64,000 nt of DNA from Albibacterium sp963696875 (GCA_963696875.1 CAVOLQ010000001.1:186001-250000); one strand, 5' to 3'. Counted from the first letter of the stretch, positions 51,451-61,120 are shown. Notes: generated by a model from the sequence alone, not told the origin. Made by a program: numbers and translations.

Positions 51451-52815
51451 ATGTTAGACTCAATTAAGAAAATATTTTCAGGTTCAGAGGAAGAGGAAAT
51501 GGAGCAAAGATCGAAGCCTGATATTTCACGTGCAAAATCGGCCGAACTTTATAAAAAGGCGCAAAAGTACTTTCCTGGTGGTGTGAATTCACCAGTTCGG
51601 GCTTTTAAATCAGTTTATGGAACGCCTCTTTTTATCGAAAGGGGTGATGGTTGTTTTATATGGGATGCAGATGGCAATAAATTTATTGATTTCTGTTGCT
51701 CTTGGGGGCCATTAATCCTAGGGCACAACCACCCTAAAGTGCGTGAAAGTGTTACCGAAGCTTTGCAAAATGGCCTAAGTTTTGGAGCGCCAACAGCATT
51801 AGAAAATGAAATCGCCGAACTAATTGTAAAAAATAATAAATATCTCGAAAAGATACGCTTTGTAAGCTCGGGAACCGAGGCAGTAATGTCTGCCATTCGT
51901 TTGGCACGTGGCTATACCAAAAGAGATAAGATCATCAAATTTGAAGGTTGCTATCACGGGCACTCCGATTCCTTATTAGTAAAGGCAGGTTCTGGTCTAG
52001 TTACCTTTGGAGAGACTTCCTCCGCAGGAGTACCGAAGGCATTTGCTGATGAAACAATAGTCTTGCCTTTAAATAGTGTAGAGGCTGTAAAGGAGGCATT
52101 TCGTCAGTTTGAAGGACAAATTGCGGCCATCATTATTGAAGGAATTCCAGCAAATAATGGTCTATTGATCCAAGAAAAAGAATACATTCACTTTTTGCGT
52201 GAAATCTGTTCGGAAAACCAAAGCTTATTGATTTTTGATGAAGTAATTACAGGGTTCCGTTTAGGTTTTGAAGGAGCTGCAGCTTATTACGACGTAAATC
52301 CAGATATTCTTACCTACGGTAAGATTATTGGCGGTGGAATGCCTGTTGGTGCTTATGGTGCATCTGCTGAAATTATGTCGCATATTTCTCCAGATGGGGG
52401 CGTATACCAAGCCGGAACATTATCTGGTAACCCTATTGCTATGGCAGCAGGAATTGCACAGCTGAGCGTATTGAAAAGCGGAGCTTACAAAGATTTGAAT
52501 TCTAAAGCATGCTCTTTTGTAGAATCGATTAGACGCTATGTTGAAGCCAAAAATTATAAAATGAAGGTGTTCTCCGTTGCTTCAATTTTCTGGTTTGCTT
52601 TCACAGATAAAGAACATATTCGAGAGGCTGCAGATATTGACCATGAAAGCATGGAAAAATATAAGTTTATGCATCGTGAATTGCTGAATAGGGGGATTTA
52701 TTTTGGCCCCTCTGGATATGAAGTAGGCTTTGTATCCACTGCGCATAGTAAAACCGAACTTGAGATTGCTAAACGAGCCATATTTGAAAGTTTGGATATT
52801 GTATTTGGAAGATAA
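51451..52815 (+). CDS. hemL: Glutamate-1-semialdehyde 2,1-aminomutase
   Basis: 454 residues from 51451; an alternative ATG at 51499 has a purine-rich GAGGAAGAGG before it and would drop a 16-residue acidic leader (SIKKIFSGSEEEE), so the true start is unsure. Motifs: YFPGGVNSPVRAFKSVYGTP, CCSWGPLILGHNHP, SSGTEAVMSAIRLARGYTKR, IIFDEVITGFRLG-type (LLIFDEVITGFRLG) and the PLP Lys in TYGKIIGGGMPVGAYG. It produces 5-aminolevulinate. It is 14 bp after hemB and closes the haem run. Confidence 0.96.
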   Translation: MLDSIKKIFSGSEEEEMEQRSKPDISRAKSAELYKKAQKYFPGGVNSPVRAFKSVYGTPLFIERGDGCFIWDADGNKFIDFCCSWGPLILGHNHPKVRESVTEALQNGLSFGAPTALENEIAELIVKNNKYLEKIRFVSSGTEAVMSAIRLARGYTKRDKIIKFEGCYHGHSDSLLVKAGSGLVTFGETSSAGVPKAFADETIVLPLNSVEAVKEAFRQFEGQIAAIIIEGIPANNGLLIQEKEYIHFLREICSENQSLLIFDEVITGFRLGFEGAAAYYDVNPDILTYGKIIGGGMPVGAYGASAEIMSHISPDGGVYQAGTLSGNPIAMAAGIAQLSVLKSGAYKDLNSKACSFVESIRRYVEAKNYKMKVFSVASIFWFAFTDKEHIREAADIDHESMEKYKFMHRELLNRGIYFGPSGYEVGFVSTAHSKTELEIAKRAIFESLDIVFGR

Positions 52816-52860
52816 TTCATATATCCACAACAGGTAGATAAGCGTAAATTATATTAAAAA

Positions 52861-52898
52861 TAAAGCTCCAAAGAAGAAATTTGGAGCTTTATTTTTTT
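52861..52898. terminator. Bidirectional intrinsic terminator after hemL
   Basis: TAAAGCTCCAAA (52861-52872) pairs with TTTGGAGCTTTA (52880-52891), followed by seven T (52892-52898); the A-rich bases upstream serve the opposite direction. It separates hemL from the converging PBP gene. Confidence 0.9.
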
Positions 52899-52960
52899 AC
52901 GAAACCTTTTGTTTTTTGGAAAGCATTTACGATGGCACCGTTTTTTAGATGGGACCTTTG

Positions 52961-55204
52961 TTAAAAGCCCAATCGCTCTTCAATTTCATTCGAACTCTCT
53001 TCCCCTTGATAATGTTGCTGGTAATACTGTGAGCAATCTAGGGTAATCTGTAAACCTCCTTTAGGTAATTCAAAATCACCCATTGAGTAATTGAGAGATT
53101 TATCGGCATAAACTTTTTGCATATAAAGTGCAAAAATAGGTAAAGCCGCATTTGCCCCTTGCCCTTGAGCTGTTGAACTAAAACTAATGGCACGATCTTC
53201 GGCGCCCGTCCATACTCCAGTTACTAATTGAGGGGTAATGCCTATAAACCAAGCATCTGAGTTATTATTGGTAGTTCCTGTTTTTCCTCCCATGGGGTTA
53301 GTAAAGTTATATCGGAAACGAAGCCGTCTTCCAGACCCCTGATCAACCACACTTTTTAGCATATCTACCATAACATAGGCAGTTTGTTCGTTAAGCGCGG
53401 TGACAACTTTCGGACTATGTTCATAAATAACGGTGCCGTTTTTATCTTCAACACGTGTGATGTAAATAGGCTCTGTCCATACCCCATGGTTGACAAAGGT
53501 AGAATAAGCACCAACCATATCATATAAAGATGCGTCGAAAGAACCTAAACTAATGGATAAAACAGGCTGTAAATCTGGACTGGTAATTCCCATCCGTTGA
53601 ATTAGGTCCATAACAGGAACTGGGCCAACTTGTTGCATAATATCGGCTGTAGCATAATTTTGAGATTGTGCCAAAGCAGTTCTCAATGTTATAGGCCCAC
53701 CAATTGATCCATAGGCTCGAGGTTCCCAATCACCAATTTTTATAGGTTGGTTGGGAACATTATAGCAAGGAGAATAACCATTGTCAATCGCTACTGCATA
53801 AGTAAAGGGTTTTGCTGTAGAGCCTACTTGTCGAGTACCCATTTTTACTTGATCATATTTATAATGCTCGAAATTGATTCCTCCAACCCAGGCTTTTACA
53901 TATCCGGTCTGTGGCTCCATTGACATTAAGGAATTTCGAAGAATCAATTTGTTATACCTAATCGAATCCATAGGAGTCATGGCGGTATCTATTTCTCCTT
54001 TCCAGCTAAATATTGTCATTTCTACGGGCTTGTCAAACTCCTTCTTAATATCCTCCTCCGACAAACCGTCTTGTTTTAGCCAGTAATACCTATCAGAGCG
54101 CTTCATCCCTTGTTCAAGTAAAAATTCAAAACCTTTAAATGGATCCCTTTTTCCTAATTGTTTATTGAAATCCTGTTGCAATTGCTTCAACCATTCCTTT
54201 TGCGACTCTTCTGCATATTCTTGCATTCTGGAATCAATAGTAGTGTAGATTTTGAGACCATCCTTATCAAAGTTATAAGGCGTGCCATCCGCTTTGGTTC
54301 GATTTGTTTTTGCAAACTCCTTTTGCAGTTCTTGCTTTAAAACAGCTCTGAAATATGAAGCTAAACCATCCCCATAATAAACAGGTCGGAAAGCTAAAAC
54401 CAAAGGCTTTTGTTTTAATTCGTCAAATTCAGCAGTGCTGATAAAGCCCGCTTTTCTCATATTTGCGAGAACTGTGTTCCGCCTCGCAAAGGAATTCTGC
54501 GGGTAACGGATTGGAGAATAAATTCCCGGACCTTTCAACATTCCAACTAAAACCGCCGCTTGCTCGGGAGTTAATTGATCGGGTGTGGTGCTGAAATAGG
54601 TACGTGCCGCAGATTTGATTCCGAAAGTATTATATGCACCAAAATCTACTGTGTTAAAGTACATGGTAATGATTTCGTTCTTAGTATAATTTCGCTCTAA
54701 ACGAACCGCTGTAATCAATTCTTGAAATTTTTGAATGATTCTTTTTGGAGTGCTGCGAGCCCGCCCTTCAGAGAAAAGGTTTAAAGCTAACTGCTGGGTG
54801 ATGGTACTTGCTCCTTGTTTTTTTCCAATCAAGTTGTAAAACAGGATGGTAAAAGAACGTTTAAAGTCTATTCCAGAATGGTTGTAAAAGCGAGTATCTT
54901 CGGTGGAAATTAGGGCATTGACTAAATCAGGCGATAATTCCTCAAAACTGACGTTGGATCGGTTTTGTACAAAATATGTTCCCAATACTTTTCCGTCGGC
55001 AGAAATAACTTCTGAAGCTAAATTGCTCTGTGGGTTTTCAAGATCTGTGAAAGTTGGTAACTTTCCAAATGCTCCCAAACGAACAGCCGCTAAAAACAGT
55101 ATGAATATCGCCAAACATCCTAGAATTATTTTCCAGAATGTGTAGGTATATCGTTGCGTTTCTTCTTGAGTTAATAATCCTTTTTTATTGTTTATTCTGT
55201 GCAT
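52961..55204 (-). CDS. Class A penicillin-binding protein (PBP1A-like)
   Basis: 747 residues. One N-terminal membrane helix (FWKIILGCLAIFILFLAAVR), then the GT51 transglycosylase domain with STEDTRFYNHSGIDFKR, GKKQGASTITQQLALNL and KNEIITMYFNTVDFG, and the transpeptidase with the nucleophile in GSTAKPFTYAVAIDNG, SxN in AQSQNYATA and the KTGTTNNNSDAWF box. It polymerises and crosslinks peptidoglycan. It sits 10 bp after the TPR lipoprotein gene on the same strand, so both may be one transcript. Confidence 0.97.
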   Translation of the reverse strand: MHRINNKKGLLTQEETQRYTYTFWKIILGCLAIFILFLAAVRLGAFGKLPTFTDLENPQSNLASEVISADGKVLGTYFVQNRSNVSFEELSPDLVNALISTEDTRFYNHSGIDFKRSFTILFYNLIGKKQGASTITQQLALNLFSEGRARSTPKRIIQKFQELITAVRLERNYTKNEIITMYFNTVDFGAYNTFGIKSAARTYFSTTPDQLTPEQAAVLVGMLKGPGIYSPIRYPQNSFARRNTVLANMRKAGFISTAEFDELKQKPLVLAFRPVYYGDGLASYFRAVLKQELQKEFAKTNRTKADGTPYNFDKDGLKIYTTIDSRMQEYAEESQKEWLKQLQQDFNKQLGKRDPFKGFEFLLEQGMKRSDRYYWLKQDGLSEEDIKKEFDKPVEMTIFSWKGEIDTAMTPMDSIRYNKLILRNSLMSMEPQTGYVKAWVGGINFEHYKYDQVKMGTRQVGSTAKPFTYAVAIDNGYSPCYNVPNQPIKIGDWEPRAYGSIGGPITLRTALAQSQNYATADIMQQVGPVPVMDLIQRMGITSPDLQPVLSISLGSFDASLYDMVGAYSTFVNHGVWTEPIYITRVEDKNGTVIYEHSPKVVTALNEQTAYVMVDMLKSVVDQGSGRRLRFRYNFTNPMGGKTGTTNNNSDAWFIGITPQLVTGVWTGAEDRAISFSSTAQGQGANAALPIFALYMQKVYADKSLNYSMGDFELPKGGLQITLDCSQYYQQHYQGEESSNEIEERLGF

Positions 55205-55214
55205 TTTTATGCGG

Positions 55215-58013
55215 TTATTTTTGTGTTTGATAAAGAGTAAAGTAATCCTCTATGTGTTCGAAATTTGCAAAGGTATTAAATACAGTATCAGGAACGATAA
55301 AGCTAGTGTAAATATCTTCAGGTACTTTCATGATGCTGCTTAATAAAGGGTTGATTTTATTTTCATAGGCCTTTGCTTCTGCAAAAGTAGAAAAAACACC
55401 GATGTATATTAATTGGTTCTCTTCAGAAATATTCTTCAATTGATGAGTAATGATCTCTGTAGGATATTGGCTCCTATTAAATTGCCCAATACCATAACGA
55501 GAAGGGCTTAAGTTTATAGTCCCATGCATAATGTTGATGACAAATAAGTAGTTGGCCGAATCCGGAAATAGCTTTAAGTCCCTATAGCGATTTTCATGCC
55601 CAATAATGGTAACTTCCCTAATATCAATGCTTTTATTACTTAAGCCCGCCGTTTCCTGAGTGTTTCGTTGGGTCGTAAGTACAATTTTGCTTGGTTCGGC
55701 CTCAAAGGTTCTGCGCACAATTGGGATATCATATTCTTTGGAATAGGATAATTCAGGCCAAGGTGTCAAGGCAAAATCTTTGTTAAAATGGCTTTGGTCA
55801 AGTTCATCTAAAGCAATTGCCTTGTTTTGAAATTGGCTTTCATGCTTATCAATATACTCAATATGTTGCTTAACCAATGGGGTGACTATTTCTGACCTAG
55901 GGTAATCAGCTACTAGATCGTCCAAAGCTATTTTAAAGTCAGTAATATCAGCTGTCCTGCCAATGGCTAGTGCTCGTAAATAGCTGAGTTGGGCCATGCC
56001 ATTTTCTAAAGAAGCAAAGTCTTCATTATGAATTATTTCGTTTGCCAGTTGGATATGCTCTTCATATTTTCGTGAGCTGAATAAATCATAAGCCTGGTTA
56101 TAGTGCTGATTGAATCTTTGTAATAAATCTTGTTGTTTTTTATGATACTCAGGATCATTTATCGCTAAGCTATATTTAGAGTATGGATAATCGTTTAGTA
56201 GTTTTTCCTTATAGAAAAGCACCTTTTCAGGGGATCGATCTTCATGTAATCGATATAAGTGATAATAAAGAAGCGCAGTGTTTTCATCCAACGCAAAGCG
56301 ATCTAAATACGTTTCATAGGTTTTTATCGCTTCGATCTCATCTTGTAATTCATTTTGATAGATTTCTGCTAAGGCTAGATATGCTTCCTTGATAGTGTTT
56401 TCTGCTAAGACTAATTTCTCAGGCGTATCAGGTATATTCTGGAAGTATCTTTCATAAGGATGTAAGGTCTTATTTTCTAAATCCTCGGTTTCTGCATGAA
56501 GTAAGGCAACTTCAGTTTCAGAGGAAGATGCATACGAAGGTTGGTCCGAATAACGCCAATTGCCACCAGGCGCCCTGTTGCCCCAACGTTTTTTGAAATC
56601 GGAGTAACCCTGACTAATGGCCGCCGGACTGTTAAAGTAAAAGACGCTATTATCCTCCGTTTGAGAGACGAAGCTGGAATTGCTTTCTGAAAATATGGGT
56701 TGCTGGATATTCTTCTTCTTGCTTTCTGTGGAAATCTTGTTTTCTTGAGTTTTGAAATTGATTTGTTCAAAGGCAAGCTCCCGATCTTCAGGAGATAATA
56801 CCGCAAGCATGATTAAGCTATCTTGATAAGAAATGGTAGTTAGTTGTGCTACCAAAGATTCAAGATGAGTTTGTTTTCGACTCAATTGATCGTAATTTGG
56901 ATTGTCTTTTGGCAAAACCAATAAAGTACTATCGTAATATAGGCTGGATTTCGTATATTCTCCTTCATTAAAATAGATATCAGCTAACCGTTGATAATTT
57001 AATGCTTGTTGAAAAGGGCTGTTTACGGTATTGTAATTTGCTTTTTGGTAAAATTGTACGGCTTTTTCGAGCTGTTGATTCCTGAGATAAACGTCCCCTA
57101 TATGTTGATATATGTGGCCTTTATAATTTTTATTTTTGCCGTCGCGCAGTAACTTGTGTAAAAGATTAACTCTATTTTCAATAGTAGGTTGCTTTTGGTT
57201 TAAAATTTCTATCCGATATAGATTTGTATGAAATATCATTTCATAAGACTCGTTGCTTTTTGCAACCTTATTAAAATGAGAATAAGCCGATTCATATTGT
57301 CCTTTATCAAATAGCAACTGTCCGAGTAGGTAATGCCATCGGAGCCTATTCTTTTTATTATTACTAAATTCAACTGCCTTGGCTAATTGAGCAATAGCCT
57401 CGTCTTTATCGTTTTGATTAAGATAGAATTCAGCTTGAGTTGCAAATAGTAATGCTTTTAAATTCTTGTTTTCCTCAATATGTGTATTTGCTTCCGCTAG
57501 AGACTTAGAAGCTTCGCTTAAATTTCCTAATTGTATAAGACTTCTTATTTGCCATAATAAAGCTTCTTGTCGAATTTTTGGATTGTCCTCGGCGTTCTTT
57601 TCTACATAATTAGAAAACTCATAGGCATTGAAATAATCACCCTGAAAGTAGAATGCTTTGCCTTTTAATAAAAAAGCTAGATCCACGTATTTACTGTCTT
57701 GCTTCTCATTGATGATACGTGTTGTCTTACCAATGACTGAATCCATTAAAGCCTTGTTTTGTTGAATGCTATTCAAGGTGGGTTCTTTGAAAACAGGTAT
57801 AGGTTGCTGAAAGTTATCCGTAACGCTCTCTTCAGTATTTTTTTGTGCTTGTTGCAAATGAAGCTTGCTATTATATAGGATATTAAATCTCGTGCTAATA
57901 TTAGCTGTAAAGGAGCTGTCTTTTTTCTTTTTTATGGAACAACTTGTAAGGAGGCCCGTTAAAATTAGGAAGAGACATAAAAATACGCTAATATTTCGAG
58001 TGTTTTGGGCCAT
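55215..58013 (-). CDS. TPR lipoprotein, PorW/SprE-like (type IX secretion-associated)
   Basis: 932 residues with a lipoprotein signal MAQNTRNISVFLCLFLILTG then LLTSCSIKK. A helical N-terminus (FNILYNSKLHLQQAQKNTEE) precedes TPR repeats (about residues 100-390 and 520-650: YFQGDYFNAYEFSNYVEKNA, YESAYSHFNKVAKSNESYEM, YDQLSR). The C-terminus has a SPOR-like end (IYIGVFSTFAEAKAYENKIN). This fits PorW/SprE, an accessory lipoprotein of type IX secretion and gliding, which is often encoded near PBPs in Bacteroidota; I judge this by pattern only, and the length and domains agree. It could be another TPR lipoprotein. Confidence 0.7.
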   Translation of the reverse strand: MAQNTRNISVFLCLFLILTGLLTSCSIKKKKDSSFTANISTRFNILYNSKLHLQQAQKNTEESVTDNFQQPIPVFKEPTLNSIQQNKALMDSVIGKTTRIINEKQDSKYVDLAFLLKGKAFYFQGDYFNAYEFSNYVEKNAEDNPKIRQEALLWQIRSLIQLGNLSEASKSLAEANTHIEENKNLKALLFATQAEFYLNQNDKDEAIAQLAKAVEFSNNKKNRLRWHYLLGQLLFDKGQYESAYSHFNKVAKSNESYEMIFHTNLYRIEILNQKQPTIENRVNLLHKLLRDGKNKNYKGHIYQHIGDVYLRNQQLEKAVQFYQKANYNTVNSPFQQALNYQRLADIYFNEGEYTKSSLYYDSTLLVLPKDNPNYDQLSRKQTHLESLVAQLTTISYQDSLIMLAVLSPEDRELAFEQINFKTQENKISTESKKKNIQQPIFSESNSSFVSQTEDNSVFYFNSPAAISQGYSDFKKRWGNRAPGGNWRYSDQPSYASSSETEVALLHAETEDLENKTLHPYERYFQNIPDTPEKLVLAENTIKEAYLALAEIYQNELQDEIEAIKTYETYLDRFALDENTALLYYHLYRLHEDRSPEKVLFYKEKLLNDYPYSKYSLAINDPEYHKKQQDLLQRFNQHYNQAYDLFSSRKYEEHIQLANEIIHNEDFASLENGMAQLSYLRALAIGRTADITDFKIALDDLVADYPRSEIVTPLVKQHIEYIDKHESQFQNKAIALDELDQSHFNKDFALTPWPELSYSKEYDIPIVRRTFEAEPSKIVLTTQRNTQETAGLSNKSIDIREVTIIGHENRYRDLKLFPDSANYLFVINIMHGTINLSPSRYGIGQFNRSQYPTEIITHQLKNISEENQLIYIGVFSTFAEAKAYENKINPLLSSIMKVPEDIYTSFIVPDTVFNTFANFEHIEDYFTLYQTQK

Positions 58014-58094
58014 ACTTGATTATAAACTTATCATAAAGTCTAGATTTCTATTTGCAAAGATACTTTCTTTTCTTTCTCTAAGAAACTTGATGGT

Positions 58095-58134
58095 TTAAGA
58101 ATGAAAAGCATTCATGCTTAAATTCTTATCTTTG
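58095..58134 (+). promoter_or_regulatory. Inverted repeat and -7 box upstream of the M23 peptidase gene
   Basis: TTAAGAATGA (58095-58104) and TCATGCTTAA (58112-58121) are complementary with one mismatch and enclose seven bases; directly after comes TATCTTTG (58127-58134), a match to the -7 box 20 bp before the start codon. The repeat overlaps the -33 position, so it may be a repressor site. Confidence 0.4.
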
Positions 58135-58153
58135 CATTATTAAGTATAGGAAA

Positions 58154-59047
58154 TTGGAGGGAAAAGTTAAAAAGATAATTGATAAATTTAAGAGTCATTA
58201 TAAGATATCGATTTCGGAGGCAGATATATCGCCTGAAAAACCATCTTTTATAGTCCCTCTTTGGGCGTTAATCAGTATTGCCCTTGTTTCCTTATTGATT
58301 GTTTTTATTTTGTTTACCTTGGTTTTAAGGTTTACTTCCTTAAAAGAATACATCATTGGAGGCAATTCAAACACTTATCGTAAGGAGTTATTGAGTGCTT
58401 ACAAACGGATTGATTCGTTGGACCATGTTACTGCGGCTAATGAGCTTTATTTGTCTAATTTACAGAAAGTGATGGGAGGGACAGTCGGGGAGAGCATCGA
58501 TGAAGCGGTAAAAAGAGATAGTGAACAACTCATCCAAAATGAGAAAATGGCGAATGAGAAATCAGAACATAAAGGGCATACTGAAGATGAAGAGGTTCTG
58601 AGAAGTTTATTAGAATTGAAAAACCCCGTTCTTTCTAAAGAAAACATTAGCCCTAAAATTGAAGATAGAAGTATCACTAACTATTCTTTTTATAGTCCTG
58701 TAAAGGGTGTGGTAACAAGCGCCTATGATAAGCAATCTCGCCATTTCGCTACAGACATCGCCATAAAAATGAACGAGCCTATTCAGTCTATCTTAGATGG
58801 CCATGTGATTTTCTCTTCTTTTACACCTTCTACAGGCTATGTAATCATCATTCAACATTCTGATAATTTAGTTTCAGTTTATAAACATTGTTCAGCCTTG
58901 CTAAAAAAAGAGGGTGCTTTTGTAAAAGGAGGTGAGGTGATTGCACTAGGGGGAAACACAGGTGAACTAAGTACCGGACCTCATTTGCATTTCGAAATGT
59001 GGCACAATGGAATCGCGGTAAATGCTGAAGATTATATTAATTTTTAA
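58154..59047 (+). CDS. M23-family metallopeptidase, membrane-anchored
   Basis: 297 residues starting at TTG 58154; there is no ATG before residue about 109, inside the coiled part, so the TTG is needed. One membrane helix (FIVPLWALISIALVSLLIVF), a coiled periplasmic stretch (residues about 70-170), then the LytM/M23 domain with zinc ligands in RHFATDIA (H..D) and HLHFEMW (HxH). It resembles enzymes that cut peptidoglycan crosslinks or activators of amidases. It is followed after 9 bp by atpZ, so transcription of the ATP synthase operon may start upstream of it. Confidence 0.88.
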   Translation: MEGKVKKIIDKFKSHYKISISEADISPEKPSFIVPLWALISIALVSLLIVFILFTLVLRFTSLKEYIIGGNSNTYRKELLSAYKRIDSLDHVTAANELYLSNLQKVMGGTVGESIDEAVKRDSEQLIQNEKMANEKSEHKGHTEDEEVLRSLLELKNPVLSKENISPKIEDRSITNYSFYSPVKGVVTSAYDKQSRHFATDIAIKMNEPIQSILDGHVIFSSFTPSTGYVIIIQHSDNLVSVYKHCSALLKKEGAFVKGGEVIALGGNTGELSTGPHLHFEMWHNGIAVNAEDYINF

Positions 59048-59056
59048 CACTAAGCT

Positions 59057-59308
59057 TTGAAAGTCAATAAAGAAGATCAAGAAGGACATAATCTCCCAGA
59101 TAAGAAAGGCATGAGCAAGTTCATGTACTTTTCGGGAATGGGCTTTCAAATGATTGCAATAATCGGTCTGTTTGCTTATATCGGCTACAAGATAGACGAA
59201 TCAAGAGGCAATGAAAGGCCGATTTTTACAGCTATATTTAGTTTACTAGGCGTGGGCTTGAGTTTGTATAGCGTAATTAAGTCAATCGTAAAGAATAAAG
59301 ATTCATGA
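59057..59308 (+). CDS. AtpZ/AtpI-family ATP synthase-associated membrane protein
   Basis: 83 residues, two membrane helices. Starts at TTG 59057 (MKVNKEDQEGHNL); an ATG at 59111 (MSKFMYFSGMGFQ) with AAAGG before it is an alternative and would shorten it to 65. The family trait is FSGMGFQMIAIIGLFAYIGYKID and FTAIFSLLGVGLSLYSVIKS. AtpZ-type proteins aid assembly of the Fo ring or Mg2+ uptake. It overlaps the next gene by four bases (ATGA), a typical translational coupling. Confidence 0.85.
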   Translation: MKVNKEDQEGHNLPDKKGMSKFMYFSGMGFQMIAIIGLFAYIGYKIDESRGNERPIFTAIFSLLGVGLSLYSVIKSIVKNKDS

Positions 59309-59697
59309 TGGGAATCAAACGGTTTATTTTATTCTTCAGTTTTTTTGCCTTAGCAGTCTTTGGAATTATGAAGGGTTTGGCCACATGGTTCGAAGAAAAT
59401 ATCCGCCTAAGTCCGAATTTAATTCCCCTATTTATCTTTCTTTATTTCTTAACTATAATAGTATATTTTCTCAGCATATGGGGGATGAAAAAAGGTGCCG
59501 AATATTCTGTTTATAGCATACTAGGAGGGATAGTGATCAAAATGGTAATCTCTCTTTCCTTCATTTTTTATCTATTTCTGAAATCAGCTGAAAATCAAAA
59601 GGTTTTAGCCTTGAACTTCTTTTCAATTTATTTCTTATTTACACTCTTTGAAGTTATCGTTATGTTGCGTAACTTGCGCCACCAAAATAAAAAGTAA
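59305..59697 (+). CDS. Four-helix membrane protein in the ATP synthase operon
   Basis: 130 residues with about four membrane helices (RFILFFSFFALAVFGIM, IPLFIFLYFLTIIVYFL, SILGGIVIKMVISLSFIFYLFL, ALNFFSIYFLFTLFEVIVML). No motif. Its place between atpZ and atpB is that of an AtpI-like assembly protein; in Bacteroidota this slot often encodes such a poorly named protein. It begins inside atpZ (4-bp overlap) and ends 13 bp before atpB. Confidence 0.8.
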   Translation: MMGIKRFILFFSFFALAVFGIMKGLATWFEENIRLSPNLIPLFIFLYFLTIIVYFLSIWGMKKGAEYSVYSILGGIVIKMVISLSFIFYLFLKSAENQKVLALNFFSIYFLFTLFEVIVMLRNLRHQNKK

Positions 59698-59710
59698 AAA
59701 CACGGAATAA

Positions 59711-60871
59711 ATGGATTTCAACCACATTTTCAATTCAAAAATGCTAAGACTAAATGCTTTTTTCGCTTTTTTCTTCGTTTTTTTCACTGTTAATGCTATT
59801 GCAAGCGAAGAATCTGATAGTGTCGCACATGTTGTTACAAACGGCACAGAAATCCAAGATATCGATCAAAAAAACGAAGAAAAGTTTGATATAAAAAGTT
59901 TCATCTTTCATCACATTGGAGATGCACATGAATTTACCTTTTGGGGACATGGTGAGAGCTGGAAAGGTCTATATCTTCCTATCATTTTATGGACGGATAA
60001 TGGCTTAACCGTTTTCAGTTCAAAGAAATTTAACCATGATGATTCGGGGACAGTAGTAGTATTGGAAAAGGGCAACCAGTTTGTGAGAGATCACGGACAA
60101 ATTTACTACGCTTCTTCTTCGGATGATGGTTCCTATCTTAATCGGGAAACCAGTGAAAAAGGAGAGACGATTATTACGAATAGCAAACCTTTGAATTTCT
60201 CCATTACAAAAAATATTTTCACCATCTTGCTTTCTTGTACAATACTGTCTATTCTCTTTCTTTCAGTGGCCGGCTCTTATAGAAAGCGCGAAGGAAAGGC
60301 GCCAAAGGGTTTCCAGTCTCTGGTAGAACCTATCATTATTTTTGTAAGAGATGATATTGCAAAGCCGAACTTAGGGTATAAGTATGAGCGCTACATGCCT
60401 TATTTATTAACTGTCTTTTTCTTCATCTGGTTCAATAATATGTTTGGATTGGTGCCGTTTTTCCCGGGAGGTGCAAACGTTACCGGAAATATTGCTGTGA
60501 CTTTTGTGTTGGCAATCATCACTCTAATTATTACAACATTTAGTGGTAATAAATATTATTGGTCTCATATATTTAAACCTCAAGTGCCTTGGTGGTTGTA
60601 CCCGTTAATGGTACCAGTAGAGATTTTGGGTATGTTTACTAAGCCTTTCGCGTTAATGATTCGGTTATTTGCGAATATTACGGCCGGGCATATTTTAGTA
60701 TTGTCTTTATTAGGACTTATCTATGTGTTTAATAGCATAGCAATCGCTCCTGTATCACTTGCTTTTGCGGTATTCATTGGCTTGATCGAGCTTTTAGTAG
60801 CCTTTATTCAAGCGTTTATTTTTACCATATTATCTGCACTCTTCATTGGATTAGCTATAGAAGAGCATTAA
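59711..60871 (+). CDS. atpB: ATP synthase subunit a
   Basis: 386 residues, much longer than E. coli AtpB (271). The first ~190 residues are additional: a cleavable-looking signal (MLRLNAFFAFFFVFFTVNAIA at residues 11-31), then an acidic soluble domain (KNEEKFDIKSFIFHHIGDAHE...). The conserved membrane part starts near residue 170 and carries the Arg of FALMIRLFANITAGH, essential for proton passage beside subunit c. Extended N-termini are known in Bacteroidota AtpB. The start is ATG 59711, 13 bp after the previous gene. Confidence 0.97.
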   Translation: MDFNHIFNSKMLRLNAFFAFFFVFFTVNAIASEESDSVAHVVTNGTEIQDIDQKNEEKFDIKSFIFHHIGDAHEFTFWGHGESWKGLYLPIILWTDNGLTVFSSKKFNHDDSGTVVVLEKGNQFVRDHGQIYYASSSDDGSYLNRETSEKGETIITNSKPLNFSITKNIFTILLSCTILSILFLSVAGSYRKREGKAPKGFQSLVEPIIIFVRDDIAKPNLGYKYERYMPYLLTVFFFIWFNNMFGLVPFFPGGANVTGNIAVTFVLAIITLIITTFSGNKYYWSHIFKPQVPWWLYPLMVPVEILGMFTKPFALMIRLFANITAGHILVLSLLGLIYVFNSIAIAPVSLAFAVFIGLIELLVAFIQAFIFTILSALFIGLAIEEH

Positions 60872-60913
60872 ATAGAACAATAAATTGTTAAACTAAATAT
60901 AAATTAAATCAAA

Positions 60914-61120
60914 ATGACTGGAACATTAGCTGCAATTGGAGCCGGACTAGCCGCTATCGGCGCTGGAATCGGTATCGGAAGAATCGGTGGATCTGCAATG
61001 GAAAGTATTGCTCGTCAGCCTGAAGCTGCTTCAAAAATTCAAACTGCGATGTTAATCGCTGCTGCCCTTATTGAGGCGGTTGCATTATTTGCCGTGGTTG
61101 TTGCCTTAATGGGCGCTTAA
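60914..61120 (+). CDS. atpE: ATP synthase subunit c
   Basis: 68 residues: two helices joined by the polar loop ARQPEAASKI. Glycine-rich first helix (AIGAGLAAIGAGIGIGRIGG) and the ion-carrying Glu54 in ALIEAVALFAVVVALM. The residues expected for Na+ coordination in the first helix are not evident, so protons are the likely ion. It forms the rotor ring turned by flow past AtpB. Confidence 0.97.
   Translation: MTGTLAAIGAGLAAIGAGIGIGRIGGSAMESIARQPEAASKIQTAMLIAAALIEAVALFAVVVALMGA

Noticed and set aside
56477..56806. 109-residue minus-strand ORF inside the TPR lipoprotein gene
   Set aside because: An out-of-frame reading of the same strand through an in-frame conserved gene; no ribosome site or family.
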